A stretch of DNA of 64,000 nucleotides, taken from NCBI GenBank assembly GCA_946902875.1, contig OX336343.1, positions 15,919,596 through 15,983,595 of the forward strand, given 5' to 3'. The position numbers and the translations under genes were made by a program. The first letter of the stretch is position 1. Each line of letters begins with the position of its first letter. Under the pieces are notes generated by a model, which did no database searches, was not told the DNA's origin, and saw only the letters and a program-made list of their open reading frames with translations. This DNA is from Nematopogon swammerdamellus. Lineage: Eukaryota; Arthropoda; Insecta; Lepidoptera; Adelidae. This document shows positions 20,957 through 29,649 of this stretch, in pieces.

Positions 20957-21450
20957 AGTCAGTCAGCGTGTAAGCTTTCACTGCTGGACATACGCTTCTT
21001 CAATTTTCCTCCAGTCCTCTCGGCTTTCAGTGCTATGGTTTTTTTATATGGAAACTGACACGGTTTGCTACATCACCTACACAACATCCGTATGTCAAGC
21101 CCATAACACCGGGTTAACTAGGTGCCATGTCAGGCTTCCCTTCATTTCATGTCGGCTACACTGAACTAGACGGAAAACACGAACTATTTACATAGCCGTT
21201 TCGACCGACGTTTCGCTCAGTGCGGTGGTATCAACCCGGCCGGGATAAACCCTACCACCTAGTAAGGTAATACGGGAAGGGACCTATAGTTTAACGTGAA
21301 ATCCGAACCACGGTCAGCCTCCAACGGTCGAGCGGTCACCCATCCAAGAACTGACCGCGCTCAACAGTCGACCGACCGCACCACTGAGCTACCGAGGCTG
21401 ACGAACTTGATGTCGTCGTCCCACCTGGCGGGAACTGGACACCGCCGGCA
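20957..21450 (-). mobile_element. RTE-like LINE 3' fragment, split by a SINE
   Basis: The minus strand reads ARWDDDIK from about 21435 to 21406, then the SINE, then EREDW-type residues and the tail from 21030 to 20958 ending CGCTGACTGAC. That C-terminal block and (TGAC)n tail match 53260-53459 and 59269-59405. About 30 bp of the RTE sequence expected between the halves is missing, so the SINE junction is not a clean insertion. Confidence 0.75.
21039..21405 (-). mobile_element. SINE (5S/tRNA-composite family), near full length
   Basis: It runs from a T-run (21039-21045) to the head GAGCTACCGAGGCTGACGAA. It has the tRNA-like A box (TAGCTCAGTGG on the minus strand, 21381-21391), part of the 5S-like segment (GCGGTCACCCATCC, plus strand, about 21337) and the B-box-like GAAATCCGAACC. 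About 13 bp of the 5S-like box A is lost relative to 22775-23160. Confidence 0.8.
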
Positions 21451-21564
21451 TCCTCCGGGAACGGGAAAAAGATATAAAAGGAGCACCAAAAAGATATACC
21501 TTTGGGGCGGGTCTAAAATACCTACCAACCACCATTAAGTACTACCAGCCAGACATAGCAGGCA
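21406..21564. other. RTE fragment end and short spacer
   Basis: 21406-21450 is the upstream half of the split RTE fragment. The remainder to 21564 is unassigned. Confidence 0.4.
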
Positions 21565-21951
21565 TTTTTTTTTATGGAAAGCGCGACATAATATGTCGCT
21601 ACGAGTAGGTGACATACGATGCCCATGGACATTCTGTGATGCACGGGGATTGCGAATGCCATGCCGGCCTGACAGGAGCCTTTTCACGCCCCTTTTGAAA
21701 AACCCCAGGCTGTACTTGGGAGGTAAATATATGAGCAGGGAGTGCGTTTCACAATTTCCCGGTTCTGTGAATAAAAGACCTACAGAACCGGTTGGTGCGC
21801 ATCCTCGGTAGGTCGATTGTATAGGGTTGCATCCCCTGCCCAGTACGCGTAGTGCGGAGGTGGAATGGGGACGACGGAATCGCGTTAAACAGCTCCTCCG
21901 AACACTCCCCATGAAATATATGATAGAACACACTTAGGGAGGGCATACATC
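21565..21951 (-). pseudogene. Jockey-like LINE copy D, 3' C-terminal fragment
   Basis: This is a strongly 5'-truncated LINE. The T-run at 21565-21573 is the poly-A tail. Minus-strand translation gives LSVFYHIFHGECSEELFNAI, LRTTRTGQGMQPYTIDLPRM and NRFCRSFIHRTGKL. After a one-frame shift it gives PPKYSLGFFKRGVKRLLSG and RHGIRNPRASQNVHGHR. These match the end of copy A (2900-3274) closely. Only the last quarter of ORF2, downstream of RT, is present. It encodes no enzyme by itself. It is typical of abortive target-primed reverse transcription. Confidence 0.88.
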
Positions 21952-22774
21952 GATCTACCTATTATCGAATTGGGTTTGTTTTAACACCCGGTGATGATGA
22001 CATACTATTTGATTTATTATTGTGTTTTTTTTTCTGAAGTAACCACAGTAAAGAGAACTGGCGCATATTTACTACCATGAAAGCTGGATTCAGTGCTAGG
22101 TTGAATTGGATGCACCGTCTCCGCTCGCAGCACTCACGATAGCGCCGCCGACGCGCAGGCCCATTCGTCAGCTGCAAACTGAATTTATCACATTGTGAAT
22201 TCAATTCGAGGAAAACATCTGCGGAGCGAAAGAATGGAAAAATCTAGCGGTTTTCCCGCACCCGGGTCGGCGAGGTGCCACAACTGAAGATTTGTATGTT
22301 AAAGTTATCGTTCAAAACTTAGGTTTGTTGAAATTATGTTGAAACGAGGTTGAAAACTTATTAAAACTGTTTTTACTTTCCGTGCTGTTATCCTCGCGCT
22401 CGCTCAGCTGGCCGGCCTCTTCCACTAAGCCTGGTGGGTCAGGCTCAGCACCTTGCGCCTCCTCCACCGCTCCTTTGGTTGTTGATTGGGCGGCAGGATA
22501 GTGTAGCAATCTTGGATGAAATTTCCTCCAAGGTAGCAATGGATATCCAGCCGGAAGTAAAGTCGAGAATGTGATAGTACATTTTAATATCGCAGTAACC
22601 GCTAAAAGCAAAATCTACAATACTTATAGTAAAAACCGGCCAAGTGCGAGTTGGACTCTTTTTCATGCAACTCGTAATAATTTTTATTTCTTTTCGGGGC
22701 TTCATGAGTATTGCTATACCAGTCCCGAGATAGTGACTGCTTGATGCACTTTAAAATAAATATAATTTGGTCAC
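21952..22774. other. Noncoding; R1 repeat fragment at about 22632-22660
   Basis: The fragment AAACCGGCCAAGTGCGAGTT is the start of an R1 copy. The rest has no recognised family. ORFs of 80-99 codons on the minus strand are not protein-like. Confidence 0.4.
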
Positions 22775-23160
22775 TTTTTTTTTTTTATGGAACCTTACAC
22801 GGTTGGCTACATCACCTACAACATCCGTGATGTCAGCCCATAACACAGGGTGAACTAGGTGCCATGTCAGTGCTTCCCTTCATTTCATGTCGGCTACACT
22901 AAACTGGACGGAAAACACGAACTATTTACATAGCCGTTTCGACCGACGTTTCGTTCAGTGCGGTGGTACCAACCCGGCCGGGATAAACCCTACCACCTAG
23001 TAAGGTAAGAAGGGAAGAGACCTACAGTTTAACGTGGAATCCGAACCACGGTCAGCCTCCAACGGTCGAGCGGTCACCCATCCAAACACTGACCGCGCTC
23101 AGCGTTGCTTAATAACAGTTGAATAACCAACCGCGCCACTGAGCTACCGAGGCTGACGAA
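22775..23160 (-). mobile_element. SINE (5S/tRNA-composite family), reference full-length copy
   Basis: The minus-strand head starts near 23160 with GCCTCGGTAGCTCAGTGGCG. The tRNA-like Pol III A box TAGCTCAGTGG is at 23146-23136. A 5S rRNA-like segment follows at 23114-23071, with TTAAGCAACG (5S box A) and GGATGGGTGACCG (5S box C). A B-box-like GGTTCGGATTCC is at 23047-23036. Then comes a body shared by all copies, and a poly-A tail (T-run 22775-22786). The order tRNA A box, 5S segment, B box is unusual. It encodes no protein and depends on LINE machinery. Confidence 0.85.
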
Positions 23161-23164
23161 TTTT

Positions 23165-23235
23165 CTTATCCCTTAGTCGACTTTTACGACATGCGACGGG
23201 GAGAGATGCAGTGGGGCTATTCTTTTTAAGTACCG
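23165..23235 (+). repeat. Dispersed repeat, family R3
   Basis: CTTATCCCTTAGTCGACTTT, ACGACATGCG, GGGGAGAGATGCAGTGGGG and TTTTTAAGTACCG recur at 45475-45540 (-) and 47040-47155 (+). It abuts SINE ends in two of the three places. Confidence 0.7.
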
Positions 23236-23955
23236 ACCCCACAGGGTACACCATTGCAATCTTAATGTTAAAAGAGGAGTTGTGGCAGTAGTAGAGAAAG
23301 GGAAGGAGCGAAGACGCGGCGGTGGCGGTGCGAGGATATAGGCTCTATCACCGGATTTATTTAGCGACGTCGGCGGCTGGCAGCGGAGAGGCGGACCCGC
23401 CTCCGAGAGTGCATCCCCACCCAAATTACTATTTCAATTTGTGGAAATTCGGCCTCGTTCGTGCCTGTCTACCCGCACAATTGATAAGCTCGATCGGCCC
23501 GAGGAAATCTGATAAAAGAAATGGAATGTTTCCATCCATTTCTTCGTAAATTTCGTTAGGGCCCCGGATTGCCTCATCGGCTCTCTCCGGCAAATCTTCC
23601 ACTTTGCTGTCTACGATGGCTATATTTTGTTTTCTAGTCGTCGCTGTAAATTATTGTATTGCCGACCACAATTTTTTAATATGCTTCTTCGAAACATTCA
23701 TTCGCCTGTCACTTTGTTTATCGGAAAACCTTGAACATGTGTCGAATCATCGGTTGTAATATCGTCGTCGTGGTGATTCCTCTTCTCTGAGGGCGAGCAA
23801 ATAGACCCCCGCCGCCGCCGCCGATTGCGAACTCTCGACTCGATCATCCGACGAAGAATCGGCTCATATTAATCATGAACACTGCAGAAGTCGGTCGGTC
23901 GGTAGCCTGCGGCGGCGGTGGCGGCGAGAACGCGGCCGGGGCGGGGGTGGCGGCG
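23236..23955. other. Noncoding; GC-rich island interrupted by the Transib insertion
   Basis: GC-rich sequence at 23290-23420 and 23805-23955 (GCCGCCGCCGCCG, GGCGGCGGTGGCGGCG) continues beyond the Transib element at 26989. No gene is supported. Confidence 0.4.
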
Positions 23956-24647
23956 CACAGTGGTCTGGAAATCGAGCTCCATAGACATAGAACCTTAATG
24001 TCAGGAATAAAAATTAAAACAAATTTAATGTCTCTGGTATACCTCCCTTTATTTCATATTATAGTATGAAGGGTATAAGTAGCTCCACGAGTGAGAAAAA
24101 AAAAGTTTTGTTTTTTTTTGTATGGATGAAAACACTTAAAGTAATTTTTTTTTAACTCAATGAAACTGAAGGGCTGGTGCTCACATCTTCTATTGCACCT
24201 TACACGGCGATCAAGATGGCATACAATTCCTTCACCTTTGGGTGCCTATTTGCGCGTAGCAAACGTTTGAAATTTGGAATTTTCGATAAATTATTTTTCA
24301 AACCTTTGTCGTAATTTAATGAAGTTGCCTATCGCTTTGAATATGAAAATACTTTTCTCATGTTGTTATTGTACTGAGTAGTACTGACAGTACAGTAAAT
24401 AACCATATTTTATAGTAAACACAGCGTAGCACTGTTAAAATAATAAGAATAACATACAACACACACAAGCGAGCGACCACTAATCAACGAGTTAGCGAAA
24501 ACCGGTTTTTTCCACTCGCAGCGCGTACTAATCCCCAACACATAACCAGTCCCATGCCTTCTTAGTTTCAGCAAAATTCTTTCAGTAGCTTTTAGCACTT
24601 GTGCGCGCTAACAACTATACTTATTACGTTCTATTTGTTTTCGTGCT

Positions 24648-25651
24648 ATGATGGAAGGTTTTGGTACCAATTTGGACATTTTCGTGTTTATGGCAAACAA
24701 TAGTTGTTTCGCACAGCCCAGTGCGTTGTTTGAAGTTTTTAGGAGTGCCCTTGATCTGTCAGAAAGTGAAAAGAAAGAACTGAAACAATTCTGTCAGACT
24801 TATGCGTGTTCATTGAGGAACAAATGGATCTCGTGTAATTGCACGAGACATGCATTCACGAAGAAGTACGAGACGTGGCTGTAAGAAAAGATAAAATGGC
24901 CTGAGTTCATGAGGGAAAAGATGACACCTTCTTTAGTGTCAGTAGAGCGGCAACCATGTTCCAGTGACTTCGGTGTAAATGAGGGTGCATCAACGTCCTC
25001 AAAACCTGAGACGTGCACTGTTGGAATATCACCAAGAGTTGTGAGTGAAAGGAAACCGTTCTCGGAACTAAGCCCTAAACAGAAGAGAAGGAGAGTGGAA
25101 GAGCTCCTAACGCATAGCACTGAAAGCCTCGCTCATGCAACTGTTTTAAGTGTGAACAACAAGGATGTGGCAGAAATAATAAAATTGGTCACAGAGAATC
25201 CCGAAGAGGCTACAAAGATAAAACAATTGTTGAAGCCCAAGAAAGCTGTGCCCGTATATTCCGTTGATAAAGCTTTAGGTATTTTGACGTCGTTGAAGCT
25301 TTCGAAGTGGCAGTATACAACATTAAGAGCTAGTGCAAAACAAGAAGGAGTACAACTCTATCTTTCGTATACTGCCATCTTAGAGGCAAAGAAGGAGTGT
25401 TACCCACCAAAAGATACAATAGAAATCACGGAAAGATCGGTAAGAGTAAAGCTTCAAGCAATTTTGGACAAAACTGTTGCTAGGCTAGGAAAATTCTTAC
25501 GTTTGGGATGTTTGCTGGATGGCAAAGAACTAAAACTAATATCCAAGTGGGGCTTTGATGGTGCTTCAGGGCAAAGTTTGTACAAGCAAAGTATGGCGGA
25601 CAAAGATGATTCCAGTATTTTTATGTGCTCCTTTGTGCCTCTGCGTCTCTG
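24648..25651 (+). pseudogene. Transib (RAG1-like) transposase, N-terminal and central part, one stop
   Basis: Transib transposases cut at terminal repeats by a DDE mechanism like RAG1. The frame starts ATG at 24648 (MMEGFGTNLDIFVF) and is open except for a TAA at 24882-24884, where the opposite arm has CAA (Q). It continues through ELSPKQKRRRVEELLTHSTE, AEIIKLVTENPEEATKIKQL, KLSKWQYTTLRASAKQEG, EAKKECYPPKDTIEITERSV and LISKWGFDGASGQSLYKQ. The Asp codon at 25557-25559 in W-G-F-D-G fits the first catalytic Asp. The protein runs on to FMCSFVPLRL near 25651 and then enters the antisense of the other arm. The second Asp and the Glu of the triad and the C-terminal zinc-binding part are missing, so it is catalytically dead. 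The family call rests on these motifs plus the element ends. Confidence 0.88.
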
Positions 25652-26293
25652 CGTCAAAATACCTAAAGCTTTATCAACGGAATATACGGGCACAGCTTTC
25701 TTGGGCTTCAACAATTGTTTTATCTTTGTAGCCTCTTCGGGATGCTCTGTGACCAATTTTATTATTTCTGCCACATCCTTGTTGCTCACACTTAAAACAG
25801 TTGCATGAGCGAGGCTTTCAGTGCTATGCGTTAGGAGCTCTTCCACTCTCCTTCTCTTCTGTTTAGGGCTTAGTTCCGAGAACGGTTTCCTTTCACTCAC
25901 AACTCTTGGTGATATTCCAACAGTGCACGTCTCTGGTTTTGAGGACGTTGATGCACCCTCATTTACACCGAAGTCACTGGAACATGGTTGCCGCTCTACT
26001 GACACTAAAGAAGGTGTCATCTTTTCCCTCGTGAACTCAGGCCATTCTATCTTTTCTTGCAGCCACGTCTCGTACTTCTTCGTGAATGCATGTCTCGTGC
26101 GATTACACGAGATCCATTTGTTCCTCATCGAACACACATAAGTCTGACAGAATTGTTTCAGTTCTTTCTTTTCACTTTCTGACAGATCAAGGGCACTCCT
26201 AAAAACTTCAAACAACGCACTGGGCTGTGAAAAACAACTGTTGTTTGCCACAAACACGAAAATGTCCAAATTGGTACCAAAACCTTCCATCAT
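25652..26293 (-). pseudogene. Second copy of the Transib transposase N-terminal half (inverted arm)
   Basis: The minus-strand frame starts at ATG 26293 and is open to the arm boundary at 25652: MMEGFGTNLDIFVFVANN, TWLQEKIEWPEFTREKMTPS, and SVDKALGILTQR near the junction. It differs from the plus arm by a few substitutions (for example F-V-A-N for F-M-A-N, C-S-Q for C-A-Q, E-H-P for E-N-P) and lacks the stop found there. After 25652 the same frame reads the loop antisense and becomes unrelated protein to 25454. It has no catalytic residues. It could yield a truncated N-terminal protein if transcribed, but no such product is shown. Confidence 0.85.
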
Positions 26294-26988
26294 AGCACGA
26301 AAACAAATATAACGTAATAAGTATAGTTGTTAGCGCGCACAAGTGCTAAAAGCTACTGAAAGAATTTCGCTGAAACTAAGAAGGCATGGGACTGGTTATG
26401 TGTTGGGGATTAGTACGCGCTGCGAGTGGAAAAAACCGGTTTTCGCTAACTCGTTAATTAGTTGTCGCTCGCTTGTGTGTGTTGTATGTTATTCTTATTA
26501 TTTTAACAGTGCTACGCTGTGTTTACTATAAAATATGGTTAATTACTGTACTGTCAGTACTACTCAGTACAATAACAACATGAGAAAAGTATTTTCATAT
26601 TCAAAGCGATAGGCAACTTCATTAAATTACGACAAAGGTTTGAAAAATAATTTATCGAAAATTCCAAATTTCAAACGTTTGCTACGCGCAAATAGGCACC
26701 CAAAGGTGAAGGAATTGTATGCCATCTTGATCGCCGTGTAAGGTGCAATAGAAGATGTGAGCACCAGCCCTTCAGTTTCATTCAGTTAAAAAAAAAATTA
26801 CTTTAAGTGTTTTCATCCATACAAAAAAAAAAACTAAACTTTTTTTTTCTCACTCGTGGAGCTACTTATACCCTTCATACTATAATATGAAATAAAGGGA
26901 GGTATACCAGAGACATTAAATTTGTTTTCATTTTTATTCCTGACATTAAGGTTCTATGTCTATGGAGCTCGATTTCCAGCCCACTGTG

Positions 26989-28116
26989 CGGCGTGTCGTC
27001 GTCTCTCCTCGCGCGACTCTTGCATTATTGCACGCCGCCTCCCGGCAGCGTCGCGTCATACACGCACACACCCGCGCCGCTCACTCTCGCTCGATTCTCC
27101 TCCCCAGTCCGCACACATATACTACCTCGCCACAGCGCGCGTCCTACATATAATGTCAAAAGGCTCCGTATGCCGCCCCACAAAGCGTAAGTGCAACCAC
27201 TAAAAGCCAATCCTAAGTTTTATTGATACACATTGTATTGCGACAAAGTCGTCGCCGGCGCTCGCTCGTCGCCGCCGGCGCCGCGGCGGAGGCGGTGGCG
27301 TCTCCCAGCCTGCACCACCGTCTGCCACCCCGGGCCATCCCGGGCCGGAGCGACGCAGCGCGCGCCATCTTCCCACACTCTCACCACCCCTTCCCTCCTC
27401 CCATCCTCCCGTCACCCGCGAGCCGACCCGACGCGACGTCGTCTTCGCACAAAGACAATATCAAAACGTCAAAGGCAAAGGCGAGTGAGGATAGGAGTGC
27501 GGCAGCGGCGGCGGCGGCGTCGCGCGTGACGGCACAAGAAAGGAAATGAAAAATTAAATTGTCAACACATTTAATATCTGAGAAAACGTGCGGCCGGGCC
27601 GTGCTCTTAGAGACCGCGAAGGTACTGAATCTATCGAGGTTTATAGCGATTACCGGCATGCAGGTTGTAAGACCTTCACACGGTAATTTTTTTTCTTTCT
27701 TTGAAGAGCTTACTTTACTTTTCATTCAGTATCATGTGTTGTGTTGAGATCTTGCCCACTGCCACTTTCGTTCCTATATTTCATCGCTACTCCGATATTA
27801 CTTTGTGAAAAAAAACCTGAATATTATCTAATCAGGGGCAATTTTAAATCATTCTCCTACGACTAGTGCGAGCTTTATCCACTGAGGTTGCTATCGATTG
27901 ATCGGTTGGTTGAAGGGTTTTCATTACCATAGATCAAAGAAGTTTTAGATACTCGTCGTAAATGTTTAATCTTAATTTTTTTTATAATATACACACCGAA
28001 GAGTGTTCGAAGTTCGAACCCTTATGTAAGACATATCCGTGTTTAAGTGTTTCGAGTGATTTGTACTCGTATATGCATAGTTTACGCTCCCGTATTTATT
28101 AAATCTTATATAGGTA
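26989..28116. promoter_or_regulatory. Noncoding; GC-rich island 26990-27545
   Basis: This is the right half of the island split by Transib. It contains GTCGTCGCCGGCGC-type words, (GGC)n near 27500-27520 and TCAAAGGCAAAGG. Overlapping Arg/Pro/Ala-rich ORFs in many frames reflect composition. 27560-28116 is AT-rich with no recognised feature. The regulatory reading is inference. Confidence 0.25.
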
Positions 28117-29047
28117 CAGGTGTTCAGCACATCGACCGACAAAATTTTTTTTTAGGTAAGTAGGGTCATTTGCAACGTTTTCTTTTAAAAAGTTCGCTAG
28201 TTTACGTCCTTTCCAACGGTATACCACATGTCGTGCAAATAATTCAGTATGTGGTTAAAATTAGGGATAATTTGCAAGAGTCCCAACATTAACAATGGAG
28301 AATTGAACAAAGTGCCCTCGCGACCGGTACATGTTCTAAATTTGAAAATGCTCCCGAAAACGCTCTCAATACGGGAAGCGACCACCGATAAGTGCCCGTG
28401 TTGTCGTTCTGTTCTGTCTCTGTCCCTAATTTTGACCGTTGGAAAGGGCGTAAACTTTTTAAAAGAAAATGAAGCTATCAATTGCTGTCAGTTTTTTTAT
28501 ATGAATTAAGAAATTAAGATTCTGTCATATTTTTACTCTTTATCGGGACTTTGGGAGGTCATACCTTTTCATGGTAGAGATGTTCTAACTCAAAATGGCT
28601 CGTCCCCTCCACCTCATATGTACACGTGGCGTCTTAACCAATAGCTCTGTTGTTCGAATTATTAGCCTAATTATATGCGCCACATTTACATGTGCGTTTT
28701 TTTTAACTTTGTGTAACTACACAACTGCACTAACATTATTAAAGCCAAATCGTTGAGCAGGGGGCGTGCCACTTTGAGTTAGAACATCTCTATTAACTTA
28801 TCACATAATATTTTTTCTAGAACAAAGATACATTGTAAAATTCAATAAATTTTATTTTGTGCTGATACAATCATAAACAAAAAAGTTACAAGGGTTTAAA
28901 GCTGGGATTTTGGTAATTTTCAAAAATAAAGAAAAATAATCGTATGTAGATACCACGTGACATCTGACAAAAGGTATCACGGGTCAAAACATTGCAAATG
29001 ACCCCACTTACCTAAAAAAAAATATTGTCGATGTTCCGAACATTCTG
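28117..29047. mobile_element. TA-flanked inverted-repeat element (family R6), about 931 bp
   Basis: The left end CAGGTGTTCAGCACATCGAC and right end (reverse complement CAGAATGTTCGGAACATCGA) start terminal repeats of about 62 bp that also share TTTTAGGTAAGTRGGGTCAT. TA lies outside both ends (28115-28116 and 29048-29049), as for Tc1/mariner-type elements. No transposase is present. An inner inverted pair (CTTTTAAAAAGTTCGC at about 28181; its complement near 28455) gives a second stem. A partial relative lies at 58130-58745. Confidence 0.82.
28577..28790. mobile_element. 214-bp MITE nested in the R6 element, TA duplication, empty site known
   Basis: The ends GAGATGTTCTAACTCAAA at 28577 and its complement ending at 28790 form about 34-bp inverted repeats with few mismatches. 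TA flanks both sides (28575-28576, 28791-28792). The related element at 58130 has the uninterrupted sequence with a single TA at 58389-58390. It is non-autonomous and Tc1/mariner-like by target site. Confidence 0.88.
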
Positions 29048-29551
29048 TATAACTAGCTTTTGCTTTGCCACTTGCCAGCGGTTTAATAGCAAATACGATT
29101 TAAACGTAAACGATAACAAACGATCGCTTCTTTTATATTCTCTCTCTCCCGTCTATAATATACATACTTATCTTTGATACTGCTGCCCAATACTGCCCAT
29201 AGTGAACCTCAAGAACTACTCTTTCCATTGGTGCAAACCGCATCAAAATCTGTTGAGTGGTTTTGGAGTTTACCTCAAACATACATACAGACAGACGTTC
29301 CCTTTAAAAAGTAGAGAGTAGAGATAGAGATTTATGTCATAAGATTGGAAAATATTTTTTGGGGCAACGGAGCCGCGAGCTGGTGGGCATTGGCATTGGT
29401 GCGCCGCCCCGCCACCCCGGCGCCAGGCCTTCGTCACTCGCTCAAGGTCGCGAGTTAAATGCCTACCGCTTGGCGTAGCGGCTAATCTACAATTAACAGT
29501 GGGCTGCCGCTATCCAGCCAGCCGGGCGCGTGGCGCTTTCGAATTTAGAAA
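29048..29551. promoter_or_regulatory. Upstream region of the THAP-like exon; GC-rich 29370-29540
   Basis: 29210-29310 resembles a dispersed repeat tail (ACATACATACAGACAGACG). 29370-29540 is GC-rich and lies directly upstream of the ATG at 29552, as a promoter and 5' UTR would. No TATA box or clear initiator is seen. Confidence 0.3.
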
Positions 29552-29649
29552 ATGTCGAAATCACGTAAATATTGTGCAGTGGACGGGTGCAAAAGTCAAC
29601 AGACAAATGAAAACTTGTTTTTTTTTTCATTGCCGAGAGACGAAGAAAG
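29552..29649 (+). CDS. Candidate first coding exon of a THAP-domain protein
   Basis: ATG at 29552 opens 32 codons plus 2 nt: MSKSRKYCAVDGCKSQQTNE, then a run of Phe and LPRDEER. The pattern K-Y-C-x4-C-K-S followed after about 15 residues by F-x-x-P-R-D matches the N-terminal part of the THAP C2CH zinc-finger, a sequence-specific DNA-binding domain found in host regulators and in P-element transposases. The next bases are GTAAGTG at 29650, a strong splice donor, so the remaining Cys and His would come from a downstream exon, which I did not find. A TAA follows in frame if unspliced. It may be a host gene end or a transposon-derived exon. The run of 10 T inside the exon makes frameshift errors possible. 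Confidence 0.6.

Larger units (their letters stand above)
23956..26988. mobile_element. Complete fold-back Transib DNA transposon with CGGCG target duplication
   Basis: The element begins CACAGTGG at 23956 and ends CCACTGTG at 26988. CGGCG flanks it at 23951-23955 and 26989-26993. CACAGTG-type ends and a GC-rich 5-bp duplication are diagnostic of Transib, the superfamily related to vertebrate RAG1. The terminal repeats are the whole arms: 23956-25289 and 25652-26988, about 1.33 kb each and very similar. The loop 25290-25651 is single copy. Each arm carries the 5' half of the transposase gene. The 3' half is absent, replaced by the inverted left half. It is therefore non-autonomous and able to form a long hairpin. 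Confidence 0.93.

Noticed and set aside
26922..27549. Overlapping ORFs of 62-114 codons
   Set aside because: Low-complexity Arg/Ser/Pro sequence in a GC-rich island, open in several frames at once.
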